NCBI RefSeq assembly: GCF_902167145.1
Contig: NC_050098.1
Span: 113,312,207 to 113,376,206 of the forward strand
Origin: Zea mays
Lineage: Eukaryota > Streptophyta > Magnoliopsida > Poales > Poaceae
Length of the DNA stretch: 64,000 nucleotides
Direction of reading: 5' to 3'
Shown: positions 1 to 11,607 of the stretch, piece by piece
How the letters are laid out: each line of letters starts with the position of its first letter
Numbering within the stretch: position 1 is the first letter of the stretch
Made by a program: the position numbers and the translations under genes
The notes under the pieces: generated by a model
The model's input: only the letters and a program-made list of their open reading frames with translations
Databases searched by the model: none
What the model was told of the DNA's origin: nothing

Positions 1-1
1 C

Positions 2-574
2 CAACTTAAGACTAGCAAAAGTGAATTTGATAAATTGAAATTTGCAAGGGATGCCTATACGATTGGTAGACATCCCTCAATTAAGGATAGACTTGGCTAC
101 AAAAGGGAAGCCAAGAACTTAACAAGCCATAAGGCTCCCATTTCCGCTAAGGAGAAAGGGAAGGCCCCTATGGCTACTAGTGCTAAAAAGAACCATGCCT
201 TTTTGTATCATGATAGAAAAAATTCTAGAAATGCTTTTAGAAGTTATGATGCTTTTTCACATGCTTATGATTCTTATGCTATGACTGCTTCTAGTTCTCA
301 TGTTGTGCATGATAGAAATGTTGGTAGAAGAAATGTTATTCACAATATGCCTAGGAGAAATGTTGTTAATTCTCATAGGAAAGTTCATGGACCTTCTACA
401 ATTTATCATGCACTAAATGCTTCCTTTGCTATTTGTAGAAAGGATAGGAAATTAGTTGCTAGGAAGTTAGGGGCAAAATGCAAGGGAGACAAAACTTGCA
501 TTTGGGTCCCTAAGGAAATTTGCACTAACCTTGTAGGACCCAACAAGAGTTGGGTACCTAAGTCCCAAGCCTAA
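2..574 (+). CDS. gag: gag C-terminal tail (partial, open at the 5' edge)
   Basis: The reading frame is open from the window edge to a TAA at 572-574 (about 190 codons). The product is strongly basic and rich in Lys, Arg, His, Asn and Tyr, with no recognisable zinc knuckle in this piece, as expected for the tail that joins Gag to Pol in Sireviruses. The pol frame is +1 relative to this one and opens at 537, so the two frames overlap over 537-574 (see findings). I assign it to gag by position and by its immediate junction with the protease. The true start is outside the window. Confidence 0.75.
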   Translation, partial: QLKTSKSEFDKLKFARDAYTIGRHPSIKDRLGYKREAKNLTSHKAPISAKEKGKAPMATSAKKNHAFLYHDRKNSRNAFRSYDAFSHAYDSYAMTASSSHVVHDRNVGRRNVIHNMPRRNVVNSHRKVHGPSTIYHALNASFAICRKDRKLVARKLGAKCKGDKTCIWVPKEICTNLVGPNKSWVPKSQA

Positions 575-581
575 ATTTGCC

Positions 582-3500
582 TTGCAGGTTTATGCATCCG
601 GGGGTTCAAGCTGGATTATCGACAGCGGATGCACAAACCATATGACGGGGGAGAAGAAGATGTTCACTTCCTACGTCAAGAATAAGGATTCCCAAGATTC
701 AATTATATTCGGTGATGGGAATCAAGGCAAGGTAAAAGGGTTAGGTAAAATTGCGATTTCTAATGAGCATTCTATCTCTAATGTATTTTTAGTAGAGAGT
801 CTTGGATATAATTTGCTATCTGTTAGTCAATTATGTCATATGGGATATAACTGTCTATTTACAAATGTAGATGTGTCTGTCTTTAGAAGAAGTGATGGTT
901 CACTAGCTTTTAAGGGTGTATTAGACGGCAAACTTTATTTAGTTGATTTTGCAAAAGAAGAGGCCGGTCTAGATGCATGCTTAATAGCTAAGACTAGCAT
1001 GGGCTGGCTGTGGCATCGCCGCTTAGCACATGTGGGGATGAAGAACCTTCACAAGCTTCTAAAGGGAGAACACGTGATAGGTTTGACTAACGTGTATTTC
1101 GAAAAAGATAGACCTTGTGCAGCTTGTCAAGCAGGTAAACAAGTGGGAGGAGCGCATCACGACAAGAATGTGATGACCACTTCAAGACCCCTGGAGCTGC
1201 TGCATATGGACCTCTTCGGTCCTGTCGCCTATCTGAGCATAGGAGGGAGTAAGTATGGTTTAGTTATTGTTGATGACTTTTCCCGCTTCACTTGGGTATT
1301 CTTTTTGCAGGATAAGTCTGAAACCCAAGGGACCCTCAAGCGCTTCATCAGGAGAGCTCAAAATGAGTTTGAGCTCAAGGTGAAGAAGATAAGGAGCGAC
1401 AATGGGTCCGAGTTCAAGAACCTTCAAGTGGAGGAGTTCCTTGAGGAGGAAGGGATCAAGCACGAGTTCTCCGCTCCCTACACACCCCAGCAAAATGGTG
1501 TAGTAGAGAGGAAGAACAGGACGCTAATCGATATGGCAAGGACGATGCTTGGAGAATTCAAGACCCCCGAGTGTTTCTGGTCGGAAGCCGTGAACACGGC
1601 TTGCCACGCCATCAACAGGGTCTACCTTCATCGCCTCCTCAAGAAGACTTCGTATGAGCTACTAACCGGTAACAAACCCAATATATCTTACTTTCGTGTA
1701 TTTGGGAGCAAGTGCTACATTCTAGTGAAGAAGGGTAGAAATTCTAAGTTTGCTCCCAAAGCTGTAGAAGGGTTTTTGTTAGGTTATGACTCAAATACAA
1801 AGGCGTATAGAGTCTTCAACAAATCATCGGGTTTGGTTGAAGTCTCTAGCGACGTTGTATTTGACGAGACTAATGGCTCTCCAAGAGAGCAAGTTGTTGA
1901 TTGTGATGATGTAGATGAAGAAGATGTTCCGACGGCCGCTATACGAACCATGGCGATTGGAGAAGTGCGGCCACAGGAACAAGATGAACGAGATCAACCT
2001 TCTTCCTCAACTATGGTGCATCTCCCAACCGAAGATGACGAACAGGTACCTCAAGTGGAGGCGCTTGATCAAGGGGGAGCACAAGATGATCAAGTGATGG
2101 AGGAAGAAGCGCAACCGGCACCTCCAACCCAAGTTCGAGCGATGATTCAAAGGGATCATCCCGTCGACCAAATTCTGGGTGATATTAGCAAGGGAGTAAC
2201 TACTCGATCTCGATTAGTTAATTTTTGTGAGCATTACTCCTTTGTCTCTTCTATTGAGCCTTTCAGGGTAGAGGAGGCCTTGCTAGATCCGGATTGGGTA
2301 TTGGCCATGCAGGAGGAACTCAACAACTTCAAGCGCAATGAAGTTTGGACACTGGTGCCTCGTCCCAAGCAAAATGTTGTGGGAACCAAGTGGGTGTTCC
2401 GCAACAAACAGGACGAGCACGGGGTGGTGACGAGGAACAAGGCTCGACTTGTGGCAAAAGGTTATGCCCAAGTCGCAGGTTTGGACTTTGAGGAGACATT
2501 TGCTCCTGTGGCTAGGCTAGAATCAATTCGTATCCTGCTAGCATATGCCGCTCACCATTCTTTCAGGTTGTTCCAAATGGATGTGAAGAGCGCTTTCCTC
2601 AACGGGCCAATCAAGGAGGAGGTGTACGTGGAGCAACCCCCTGGCTTCGAGGATGAACGGTACCCCGACCACGTGTGTAAGCTCTCTAAGGCGCTCTATG
2701 GACTTAAGCAAGCCCCAAGAGCATGGTATGAATGCCTTAGAGACTTTTTAATTGCTAATGCTTTCAAGGTTGGGAAAGCCGATCCAACTCTTTTTACAAA
2801 GACATGTGATGGTGATTTGTTTGTGTGCCAAATTTATGTCGATGACATAATATTTGGTTCTACTAACCAAAAGTCTTGTGAAGAGTTTAGCAGGGTGATG
2901 ACGCACAAATTCGAGATGTCTATGATGGGCGAGTTGAACTACTTCCTTGGGTTCCAAGTGAAGCAACTCAAGGACGGCACCTTTATCTCCCAAACAAAGT
3001 ACACGCAAGATCTGCTAAAGCGGTTTGGGATGAAGGACGCCAAGCCCGCAAAGACACCGATGGGGACCGACGGACACACCGACCTCAACAAAGGAGGTAA
3101 GTCCGTTGATCAAAAAGCATACCGGTCAATGATAGGGTCTTTACTTTATTTATGTGCTAGTAGACCGGATATTATGCTTAGCGTATGCATGTGTGCTAGA
3201 TTTCAATCCGATCCTAAGGAGTGTCACTTAGTGGCGGTGAAGCGAATTCTTAGATATTTGGTTGCTACGCCTTGCTTCGGGCTCTGGTATCCAAAGGGGT
3301 CTACCTTTGACTTAGTTGGATACTCAGACTCCGACTATGCTGGATGTAAGGTCGATAGGAAGAGCACATCGGGGACGTGCCAATTCTTAGGAAGGTCCCT
3401 GGTGTCATGGAACTCTAAGAAACAAACCTCCGTTGCCCTATCCACCGCTGAGGCCGAGTACGTTGCCGCAGGTCAGTGTTGCGCGCAACTACTTTGGATG

Positions 3501-3788
3501 AGGCAAACCCTCCGGGACTTTGGCTACAATCTGAGCAAAGTCCCACTCCTATGTGATAATGAGAGTGCTATCCACATGGCGGAAAATCCTGTTGAGCACA
3601 GCCGCACAAAGCACATAGACATCCGGCATCACTTTTTGAGAGACCACCAGCAAAAGGGGGATATCGAAGTGTTTCATGTTAGCACCGAGAACCAGCTAGC
3701 CGATATCTTCACCAAGCCTCTAGATGAGAAGACCTTTTGCAGGTTGCGTAGTGAGCTAAATGTCTTAGATTCGCGGAACCTGGATTGA
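582..3788 (+). CDS. pol: pol polyprotein: protease, integrase, reverse transcriptase, RNase H (copia)
   Basis: An uninterrupted ORF of 1068 codons counted from a TTG at 582; the frame is open back to 537 and has no clear ATG, so translation probably enters from gag. Residues counted from 582. Protease: DSG at 14-16. Integrase: HHCC zinc site at H145, H150, C179 and C182, then the DDE triad D210, D273 and E309 (35 residues between the last two). Reverse transcriptase: Asp667 in [10 protein letters not shown] and YVDD at 752-755. RNase H: Asp916, Glu957 and Asp992 in [16 protein letters not shown] and CDNESA. All catalytic residues are present and there is no internal stop. The enzymes copy the element RNA into cDNA and integrate it. 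This is the only complete pol in the window. Confidence 0.95.
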   Translation: MQVYASGGSSWIIDSGCTNHMTGEKKMFTSYVKNKDSQDSIIFGDGNQGKVKGLGKIAISNEHSISNVFLVESLGYNLLSVSQLCHMGYNCLFTNVDVSVFRRSDGSLAFKGVLDGKLYLVDFAKEEAGLDACLIAKTSMGWLWHRRLAHVGMKNLHKLLKGEHVIGLTNVYFEKDRPCAACQAGKQVGGAHHDKNVMTTSRPLELLHMDLFGPVAYLSIGGSKYGLVIVDDFSRFTWVFFLQDKSETQGTLKRFIRRAQNEFELKVKKIRSDNGSEFKNLQVEEFLEEEGIKHEFSAPYTPQQNGVVERKNRTLIDMARTMLGEFKTPECFWSEAVNTACHAINRVYLHRLLKKTSYELLTGNKPNISYFRVFGSKCYILVKKGRNSKFAPKAVEGFLLGYDSNTKAYRVFNKSSGLVEVSSDVVFDETNGSPREQVVDCDDVDEEDVPTAAIRTMAIGEVRPQEQDERDQPSSSTMVHLPTEDDEQVPQVEALDQGGAQDDQVMEEEAQPAPPTQVRAMIQRDHPVDQILGDISKGVTTRSRLVNFCEHYSFVSSIEPFRVEEALLDPDWVLAMQEELNNFKRNEVWTLVPRPKQNVVGTKWVFRNKQDEHGVVTRNKARLVAKGYAQVAGLDFEETFAPVARLESIRILLAYAAHHSFRLFQMDVKSAFLNGPIKEEVYVEQPPGFEDERYPDHVCKLSKALYGLKQAPRAWYECLRDFLIANAFKVGKADPTLFTKTCDGDLFVCQIYVDDIIFGSTNQKSCEEFSRVMTHKFEMSMMGELNYFLGFQVKQLKDGTFISQTKYTQDLLKRFGMKDAKPAKTPMGTDGHTDLNKGGKSVDQKAYRSMIGSLLYLCASRPDIMLSVCMCARFQSDPKECHLVAVKRILRYLVATPCFGLWYPKGSTFDLVGYSDSDYAGCKVDRKSTSGTCQFLGRSLVSWNSKKQTSVALSTAEAEYVAAGQCCAQLLWMRQTLRDFGYNLSKVPLLCDNESAIHMAENPVEHSRTKHIDIRHHFLRDHQQKGDIEVFHVSTENQLADIFTKPLDEKTFCRLRSELNVLDSRNLD

Positions 3789-4577
3789 ATTGTAGCATAC
3801 ATGTATTTATGCTTTTGATCATGTTCCTTTTTGCATTTTGTTGCTTATTATGGTGCTCAAGTTGTACAAACACTCCCTGGACCTCACAAGTCCGTTGCAA
3901 AGTGATGCACATGTTTAGGGGGAGATGTGTTACAACTTGACCCTTTGAGACTAACCATGTGCTTGAGTTTGATGATTTAGTCTCGAAGGAGGATTGAAAG
4001 GGAAAAGGTGGACTTGGACCATGAAAGACTTCCACTGCACTCCGATGAGAGGGTAACTTATTCCAAGTTCATCTTTAGACTCTTATTGCCTTTGTGTTCT
4101 CATTTGAAGATTTTGGTAAGGCAATGGGGTTAAAAGGGCCAAGATTGATCCCGTTTTGGTGCTTGATGCCAAAGGGGGAGAAAATAAAGGCCAAAGTGAT
4201 AAATGGATCAGCTACCACTTGAGAGATTTTGAAAATAATAGAATAGAGCTTTTTGTTTTGGCAAAACTCTTTTATTGTGTCCCTTGTCAAAAGTTGGCTT
4301 CTTATGGGGAGAAGTTGTAATTATGGGAAATAGGGGGAGTTTTTGAAATCTTTGATCAATCTATTTTGGAATGACTCTCTTTATGCCTCAACATGTGTGT
4401 TTGACATAGAGATAGAGATTTGAGTTTGATTTGCAAAAACAAACCAAGTGGTGGCAAAGGATGATCCATATATGCCAAAATTAAATCAAAATCAACTTGA
4501 GTTTTATTTGAAGTGATTTTGCACTTGTTCTAGTTGCTTTATGTTGTGTTGGCATAAATCACCAAAAAGGGGGAGAT
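3789..4577 (+). other. 3' untranslated region with multiple polypurine tracts
   Basis: There is no gene here and no env-like ORF. Short purine runs of the form (A)AGGGGGAG recur near 3918, 4172, 4333 and 4565; the last one lies directly before the LTR and is the likely primer for plus-strand DNA. Repeated tracts of this kind upstream of the 3' LTR are a described hallmark of Sireviruses. I infer that only the last is obligatory. Confidence 0.8.
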
Positions 4578-4818
4578 TGAAAGGGAAATGTGCCCTTGGG
4601 CCATTTCTAAGTATTTTGGTGATTGAGTGTCAACACAAGTGCTTAAATGTGAATCAATGCCCATGGATGAACAAAGTGCAAATCTAGAACAAAGGTATGT
4701 TTCTAAGTCTTAGTACATTGGTTTTGTGTACTAATATACTTGTCTAAGTGTTAGAAACAGGAAGAAGAAGAAAAGAAGAAAGTTGGCTGTGTACAGCCAA
4801 GAGGCTGTTTCGGTCTGG

Positions 4819-5172
4819 GGCACCGGACTGTCCGGTGGTGCACCGGACAGTGTCCGGTGCGCCAGGCTACCTCGGCCGAAGAGGCCGCTCTCGGGAATTT
4901 GCTGATGGAGTACGGCTAAAATTCACCGGACTGTCTGGTGTGCACCGGACTGTCCGGTGAGCCAACGGTCGGCCGGGCCAACGGTCAGCCGCGCGATCTG
5001 CGCGCGACACGTGGCCAAGCCAACGGTCGGAAGGGGGCACCGGACTGTCCGGTGTGCACCGGACATGTCCGGTGCGCCAATGGCTCCCAGATTTGCAACG
5101 GTCGGCTTCGCCATTTAAGGGAATCGGGCACCGGACACTGTCCGGTGTGCACCGGACTGTCCGGTGCGCCCG
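4819..5172 (+). repeat. Cluster of CCGGAC...GTCCGG palindromes in the LTR
   Basis: About eight imperfect copies of the self-complementary motif ACCGGACTGTCCGGT occur as four close pairs near 4821, 4923, 5039 and 5130, each pair joined by a short GTGC-type spacer, with GCCAACGGTCGG copies between. The cluster lies just upstream of the TATA box and is typical of Opie/Ji LTRs. A regulatory or structural role is inferred. Confidence 0.85.
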
Positions 5173-5234
5173 ACGACAGAAGGCAAGGATGGCCTTCTGA
5201 ATTTGTTCTCAACGGCTCCTAGCTGCCTTGGGGC

Positions 5235-5243
5235 TATAAAAGG
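5235..5243 (+). promoter_or_regulatory. LTR TATA box (element A)
   Basis: TATAAAAGG lies in a GC-rich context downstream of the palindrome cluster, in the expected place for the LTR promoter. The transcription start would be about 30 bp downstream. Confidence 0.7.
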
Positions 5244-5833
5244 GACCCCTAGGCGCATGGAGGAGTATACCAAGCATTCCTACAACAGTCCTAAGCACCA
5301 AGACATCGATCTCACGCATTCGTTTCATTGTGATAGCATCTAGAGCTCTTGTTGAGTTGCGAACTCTTTGAGTTGTGTTGCGAGCTCTTGTTGCGACTTG
5401 TGTGCGTGTTGTTGCTCTGATCTTTTGAAGTCTTGTGTGCGTTGCTCATTCCCTCCCTTACTCCGTGCTTCTTTGTGAATCTTAAGTGTAAGGGCGAGAG
5501 ACTCCAATTTGTGGGGATTCCTCGCGAGTGGGATAAAGATAAGCAAGGCAAAACACCGTGGTATTCAAGTGAGTCTTTGGACCGCTTGAGAGGGGTTGAT
5601 TGCAACCCTCGTCCGTTGGGACGCCACAACGTGGAGTAGGCAAGTTTTGTACTTGGCCGAACCACGGGATAAATCACCGTGTCTTCTCTGTGTTGAATTC
5701 TCTGTGATTGTCGTATTGTGCAAGATCTCCTCTTTAGCCACTTGGCAATTATTGTGCTAACCCTTAACAAGTTTTTGTGGCTATAAGTTAAGTTTTACAG
5801 GATCACCTATTCACCCCCCTCTAGGTGCTCTCA

Positions 5834-7118
5834 AACTTCAAATATCAACTCTCTTCTTCTATTATCAGCATAGCTTTTCTGTCTCAACTGTGCTATTTTC
5901 AAATTCTCTCTGATAATCTATACTTGTTTTTCTACTTCTTGGAGAATTTCTAGACCAAATACTTGACTTTCTTCGGTCTGATTCCAATAAAGCGGTGTTC
6001 TACACTTTCGTCCGTAAAGTGCTTCAAATGGTGCCATTTTTAGACTTGCCTGGTAACTATTGTTATACGAGAATTCTGCATAAGGCAAACTCTTATCCCA
6101 GCTTCTACCATGCTTTAGAGCGTTAGCTCTTAGCATATCTTCCAACACTTGGTTTGTTCTTTCTGTTTGCCTATCCATTTGCGGATGATAAGCTGAACTA
6201 AAGTTTAGCTTGGTATCCATGGACTCATGTAGTCTTTTCCAAAAGCGCGGGGTAAATTGGGTTCCTCGATCCGATACGATATTCTTTGGTACTCCGTGCA
6301 AACAAACAATTCTTGACATGTATAACTCTGCTAACTGGGCTCCTGAGTAGGTTGTCTTCATAGGTATAAAGTGTGCCACTTTAGTCAACCTGTCCACTAT
6401 AACCCATATTGAATCGTAGCCATCCCGAGTACGGGGTAGTCCAACTATGAAATTCATACTGATTTCTTCCCATTTCCATTCCGGTACTTTGAGAGGTTGT
6501 AGCAATCCTGCTGGTCTTTGATGTTCAGCTTTAACTCGCTGACACACATCACATAGTGCAACATGAGTAGCCACATCTCTTTTCAAATCGTACCACCAAT
6601 ACTTTTCCTTAAGATCCTGGTACATCTTAGTACTTCCAGGGTGAATAGAATAAGATGAATCATGGGCTTCTCTTAAGATAAGTTGGCGTAGGTGCTCGAT
6701 TTCTGGTACACAGATTCTCTTTTTAAACCATATCGTGCTTTGATCATCTTCTGTGAAATCTGGGGCTTTACCCAAACTAATTTGTGTCTTAATTTCCTTG
6801 ATTTTCTCAACAGTCTCTTGTCCTTTACGAATCTCTTCTTCTAAAGAAGATTCAACTTCCATAACTGTTGCTTCCATATTATTGAGCATGCCAAGGTTGA
6901 GTTGTTCCATCTCCCAGCACAATTCCTGTGACATCAAATGATCAGTGATGTTGTTCACTTCACTTTTACGGCTCAAAGCATCTGCCACTACATTTGCTTT
7001 TCCTGGGCGATATTGTATTTCCAAATCATAGTCCTTGATTAACTCAAGCTATCTTCTTTGTCTTAGGTTGAGTTCTTTCTGCGTGAACACGTATTTCAAG
7101 CTTTTGTGATCTGTGAAG
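5834..7118 (-). pseudogene. RNase H end and integrase of element B, truncated
   Basis: The frame runs from the RNase H/connection segment (TDHKSLKY near 7105, then the [13 protein letters not shown] motif just below 7010) into integrase. Visible are CDVCQRVKAEHQRP (zinc-binding cysteines), SDRGTQF (second catalytic Asp) and QTERTNQVLEDML (catalytic Glu). The first catalytic Asp is replaced: the motif reads SMNFIVG where the family has Asp. Amber stops lie at 7049-7051 (where the family has Trp) and 5918-5920. The frame continues past 5918 to the exact edge of element A at 5834, which shows where A inserted. The GPY/F region and any chromodomain are displaced off-window. Not functional. Confidence 0.85.
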
Positions 7119-7121
7119 ATT

Positions 7122-8329
7122 TTACACTTGTTTTCCAATCATGTAGTGCCTCCAAATCTTCAAAGCGTGCAGTACGGCTGCTAATTCCAAGTCATGTGAA
7201 GGGCAATTCTTTTCATGCTTTCGTAGCTGCCTTAAAGCGTAGGCAATCACTTTTCCTTCCTGCATTAACACACATCCAAGTCCTAGATGTGATGCATCAC
7301 AATACACATCAAATCCTTTATGAATATCAGGCATGATTAACACTGGTGCAGTGGTTAGCCTTTCCTTTAATTCCTCAAAACATTTTTGACATGCTTCATC
7401 CCACTTGAACTCTTTACCTTTCTCCAACAGTGAAGTAAGGGGTTTCACTATTTTGGAGAAACCTTCGATAAATCTTCTGTAGTATCCTGCTAATCCAAGA
7501 AAACTCTTGATCTTGGACACATCTGTGGATTGTTTCCAATTTAGTATTACACTTATTTTACCGGGGACTACTTTGATTCCTCCATTGGTGATAATATGAC
7601 CTAGGAAAGCAACTTCCTTTAGCCAAAAATCACACTTCGAAAATTTCGCATACAACTGATTGTCGTGAAGCTCTTGTAGAACCAATCTCAGATGATCTTC
7701 ATGTGCTTCTTCATTCTGAGAGTATACTAGTATGTCGTCAATGAATACCACCACAAACTGGTCGAGGTATTCCATAAATACTTTATTCATCAAGTTCATA
7801 AAGTATGTTGGTGCATTAGTCAGTCCAAAATACATGACTAAAAACTCATATAGTCCATATCTTGCAGTGAAAGTTGTTTTAGGTATATCTTCAGTCCGAT
7901 TTTTTAACTGATGATAGCATGATCTTAGATCTATCTTTGAGAATATTGTAGCTCCTCTCATCTGATCAAATAGATCTTCAATCCGAGGTAACGGGTACTT
8001 ATTCTTGATCGTTACTTCGTTCAAACTTCTATAGTCCACACACATTCTTCTTGAACCATCTTTCTTGTTCACAAATAGAACTGGGGTTCCCCATGGTGAT
8101 GAACTGGGCGAATAAAACCTTTTTCTAATAACTCTTCTATTTGTTTCTTCAATTCAAATAGATCTTTGACATCCATTCGGTAAGCTCTTTTCGAAATTGG
8201 TGCAGTTCCGGGTAATAGTTCAATAGAAAACTCTATATCACGATCAGGTGGCATACCTGGTAATTCCTCCGAAAATACGTCTGGGTATTCGCACACTATC
8301 CTGATGTGCTCCAAAGATTTCTCTTCCAA
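7122..8329 (-). pseudogene. Reverse transcriptase and RNase H of element B
   Basis: The upstream part (8329-8069) holds the segment before RT with PDVFSEELPG and LLEKGFIRP. Near 8107 a one-base loss shifts the frame, and RT continues at 8072-7122 with [22 protein letters not shown] (first Asp) and the catalytic FIDDILVYS. RNase H follows with [16 protein letters not shown] and [19 protein letters not shown] second shift at about 7125 breaks the frame just before TDHKSLKY, which continues in the integrase entry. The catalytic motifs survive but no continuous polyprotein can be made. Confidence 0.88.
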
Positions 8330-8761
8330 CTAATTCACCATTGTCTCTGCTATTGCTGGCATACTGAAATTGACTTCAATTCTTTCTCCTTGTGGACTGG
8401 TTAATGTAACCATCCTCTTAGCACAAGATATTACTCTATCATACTTGGTCAAGTAGTCTATTCTGAGTACCACATCGATTCCACTTGATTCTAAAATTAT
8501 CAGCTCTACTAGAAAGCTTAGGCCTCTAATTTCAATCTTAGTCTGAGGGCATGAGAGAGTGGCTCTAATTTCACCTCCTGGTGATCGAATTAATAGTTTC
8601 TTCTTCAAGAGATAGTTTGGTATATTATGTTGTTCCACAAATGACTTTGTTACGAAGGAATAAGATGCTCCGGAATCAAATAAAACTGATGCAGGTATGG
8701 AGTTAATAAGAAACATACCATACACCACGTTGAAATCCTCAGGAACTGATTCCACTGTCAC
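8330..8761 (-). pseudogene. Retroviral-type aspartic protease of element B
   Basis: A 143-codon segment contains the active-site motif LFDSGASYSF and a downstream VVLRIDYLTKYD stretch corresponding to the GMDWL region of gypsy proteases. It ends with an amber stop at 8330-8332 where the next pol segment continues in the same frame. Upstream the frame is continuous with the zinc knuckle at 8885-8926 apart from one amber stop, so gag and protease were one ORF. Confidence 0.85.
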
Positions 8762-9935
8762 ATGGTTGACTCTTCCTCTACTCTGGTACTGTGGAGTCTT
8801 GTTCTGTGCAGATCCACGAGCAGGTGTGTTCTGGTCATTCCTCTAGTTGTTGTTCTTCTGGGGTGTCTGTGGGTTATGTCTGGGGCAGTTGTTGGCATAG
8901 TGGCCAAGTTCACCACACTTGAAACAACCATTGGGTTGAACTGGGTAGTTGTGTTATTGTTCTTGGCCGGTGTGTTCACTGCGCTTCCCTAACGATTCTG
9001 CTATTGACCACTACACCTTTGACCGGTCTGAGTGCTGCTTCTCTGCTGGTTCTGGTATTGGCTGCTCCTCTGACCTTGTTGTCCAGAGAGTTGTGATTGA
9101 TAGTTGTTGTTGCCACTCTGGTTTTTAGAGCGGAACTGAGAACCTTGGGAGTTGTTTTGCCGAGTGTTTCTGCTAGTCTGCCCTTGGTACTTCCTCCTGT
9201 GGTCCGACAGTTCTTTCCTTTTATTTTCAAGGCCAATTGCCTTGTTCAGCAAAGTCTGGAAATTGGGGAAATTGTGACTTTGTAGCTGGTAGTTCAATGG
9301 CCCAATCAAGCCTTCCAAGAAACGTTTTTGGCGCTTCTCGTCGGTGTCCACTTCCTCTGGGTGTAACGTGAAAGCTAGGTGAAGTGATCACGATACTCAC
9401 TGATGGTCATGTTCCCTTGAGTGAGGAAAAGGAACTCCTTCTTAAGCTTCATAATTCCTGAGGGAATATGATGAGCATGAAAGTTCACTTGGAACTCCTG
9501 CCAAGTTATGACATCAGTATTGGTGTGTGCCGCAGTGAAGGCATCCCACCAATCGGACGTGGCTCCTTCGAGTCTTCCCGAGGTGTACAAGACCTTATCT
9601 CGGTCATTGCATTGGGTGATGTATAACTTCTTTCCAATGACCTTAAGCCAGTCATCGGCATCCAAAGGGTCTACTGCATGAGAGAAAGCAGGCGGGTGAT
9701 GAGTCATGAAGTCCCGATGCTTGTCTCTAGCTTGGTGTGCATGCTGTTGTTGTTGTTGGTACTGTTGGTTTTGTTGATTCTACTGAATCTGCTACACTGA
9801 CGTTGTAAGTCCTTGCAGAAGTTGAATCTGCGCTGCGATGAACTGATCCATCGTGGGATTTGGTGGTGGTGGTGGTGGCAACTGCTGACCACGCTGGTTC
9901 TAGTGATTATTGGGACCTGGTCGAGTGTTCACCAT
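8762..9935 (-). pseudogene. gag: gag of element B, with CCHC zinc knuckle
   Basis: I place the start at the ATG at 9935-9933, in frame with the Retrotrans_gag-like segment at 9707-9375 (DADDWLKVIGKKLY, WWDAFTA, FNFHAHH-type motifs, KKEFLFLTQG, ISEYRDHF). A one-base shift near 9360 moves the frame to 9351-9001, which continues with KRFLEGL and a Gln/Asn/Ser-rich tail. The CCHC knuckle CFKCGELGHYANNC lies at 8926-8885. In-frame amber stops lie at 9900-9902, 9792-9794, 9780-9782, 9375-9377 and in the Asn run after the knuckle. The product would be the nucleocapsid of the virus-like particle; this copy is dead. Confidence 0.85.
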
Positions 9936-10203
9936 CTGTTCGGTTAGAAAGTGCACTCCCGGGGTAAGTGAGGAGTAGAGAATGTTCTAAGCGGAATAGC
10001 TTATTATTAATGTTAAGTTTGTTGTTATTTTTTTATATGCTCTTATGGCCATCATTCCATAAGACCATCACACTCAAGCAAAAATCCAAATCAAACATTT
10101 CAAACAACACCATCACATGGTTGTTATTATTAATATCGTAATAATATAAAAGATGTTTTTCATCTATTGTGGAAACTAACTTATTACAATATAAATTTAA
10201 AAT

Positions 10204-11207
10204 CTAAAGTAGCCTGGTGATGGATCCTGGTTCTCCATAGCGAATCCTCTTGCGGGGAGGGGATAACGCTAAAGCAGGGACTTGAACTTCAGGGGGATTC
10301 CTTCCATCAAGCTGAGCTTCCAGAGCTGCGATCCTTGCATGTGCATCCTCCAGCTCCAAGTGTACCCTAGAAAGGTCTAGGGTAGCACTATCCAGGTCGG
10401 TGTTAAGACCTACCACCACACTAGCTAAGGTGTTGAGGCAATCTTCATTTGCTCCACCTGGAACAATGTTGGTCTAGTTCTCTCCACAAATACGTAGAGG
10501 AAGATGCTTGTACTTCGTATTGTGCAGCTGTTGCCGGTAGGTGTGGTTGAGAGACCACAGAGTTCGCCTAGCAGCATCGCTGATTGAAGCAGCGTAGGTG
10601 GATAGCGGCGTCAGAGACTCATATGCTGACAGAGTCATGAACCCTCTATCACCTGCATCCATTACCCTAACATGAATGCGAGTGATGTAGTAGGAAGCCT
10701 GGGGAAGCACGTACACTCGCCTTGTCTCATACAGGGGCCGGACGTAGGTTCCCAACGCATGCAAACATCCTGCAGTAGGTTAGGGAAGTGCCCTGTCTCG
10801 AACATTGAAGTGTAATGTTCAGTGACAGGCCATAACACCACGTAGTCGTCTTGCTATTCCTCGTTGGCTTCATTGTTGAGGTTTTCCTCATCTTCTTCTT
10901 CTTTCTCGTCGTCTTCATCATCGTCACTAGAGTCGTCTGGGTCGTCGCCTCCGGGAGCAGGGGCTTGGACTGCTGGTGCTACCAGTGCTGAAGCTGACGA
11001 TCTAGCTGCGAAGGCTAGTGATTCTACCAACGGGGTGGGCGTAGGCAGAAACTCCTCCGAGCTGTCCTCCAGAATGACTCCGTTCTCCACCCGAATGCGA
11101 GGGAGATCCACAGGAATTTCCTCAACTACCACTAGGTAGACAGGAACTTGTCGTGGCGGAGGGATGAAGTTGGTGTTGATCCGAGTGGTTTGAATGGTAC
11201 GGACCAT
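10204..11207 (-). pseudogene. Leader ORF upstream of gag in element B (acidic plus coiled coil)
   Basis: On the gag strand, between the primer-binding site and gag, lies a coding-like stretch of about 330 codons. It starts with ATG at 11207 and begins MVRTIQTTRIN. The N-terminal part ends in a run of Asp/Glu (DDSSDDDEDDEKEEEDEE). After an amber stop at 10854-10856 and a frameshift near 10780 it continues as a globular segment (10764-10474). A further amber stop at 10474-10476 leads into a predicted coiled coil (VHLELEDAHARIAALEAQL) and a basic end, PPRKRIRYG. I do not recognise a domain. Only amber stops interrupt it, as in the gag and pol of this element, suggesting it was a real gene. A coiled-coil ORF in the same place occurs in element G. 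Confidence 0.6.
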
Positions 11208-11345
11208 CTATAAGAGAAAATGTCAACTTAGTTGATGTTTAAAGATGTAAGGTTAATAAAATAATTTTGTAATAACAAAATTAGCATGTTTTGAACAGTC
11301 TAGTCTTTCCATTTCTAACTAATTTAACGACCTAGAGTCAACATT

Positions 11346-11357
11346 GCTTTGATACCA
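11346..11357 (-). other. Primer-binding site of element B
   Basis: The - strand reads TGGTATCAAAGC, complementary to the 3' end of initiator tRNA-Met. It is separated by GAAG from the LTR end at 11362. This spacing matches array F. Confidence 0.85.
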
Positions 11358-11607
11358 CTTCTGTCACACCTGGTTCTGGGGGCAAAACCGAATGCATAGC
11401 ATATATGGGCCAAGATCCATTAACCACACATATATTGACGTCACAAGTGTAATGTATCAAAAGACAATGCAATAAAGGCGTAAAGAGAGTAGAGTATTTT
11501 ATTACATCATCTGAATCATTGTATCTTTAACAAGTATCAACATCAAAGTAGGGCGGAAGTAAATATGGGCACTCTTCCATAGAAAGGTTACTGGCGCATC
11601 GTTAGAC

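Larger units (their letters stand above)
1..5833 (+). mobile_element. Element A: Opie/Ji-like Sirevirus (Ty1/copia), 3' part
   Basis: The copia domain order is visible: gag tail, protease, integrase, reverse transcriptase and RNase H, followed by a long 3' untranslated stretch with repeated purine tracts and a 1256-bp LTR. Integrase ahead of reverse transcriptase is diagnostic for copia. The repeated polypurine tracts and the palindrome-rich LTR are Sirevirus traits, and the LTR resembles maize Opie/Ji. The 5' LTR and most of gag lie left of the window. The element ends at 5833 inside the integrase of element B, whose reading frame stops exactly at the junction, so A inserted into B. The expected 5-bp target duplication starts at 5834 (AACTT); its partner is off-window. 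An intact pol suggests a young insertion. Family name is inferred from motifs only. Confidence 0.93.
4578..5833 (+). repeat. 3' LTR of element A
   Basis: It begins TGAAAGGGAAATG immediately after the polypurine tract at 4563-4576 and ends GGTGCTCTCA at 5833, giving TG...CA ends and 1256 bp. The right boundary is fixed because the integrase frame of element B resumes at 5834 on the opposite strand. It contains a palindrome cluster (4819-5172) and a TATA box (5235). Confidence 0.9.

Noticed and set aside
4819..5172. CRISPR-like array
   Set aside because: The repeats are palindromic LTR motifs with short, non-unique spacers in a plant retrotransposon; no cas genes.
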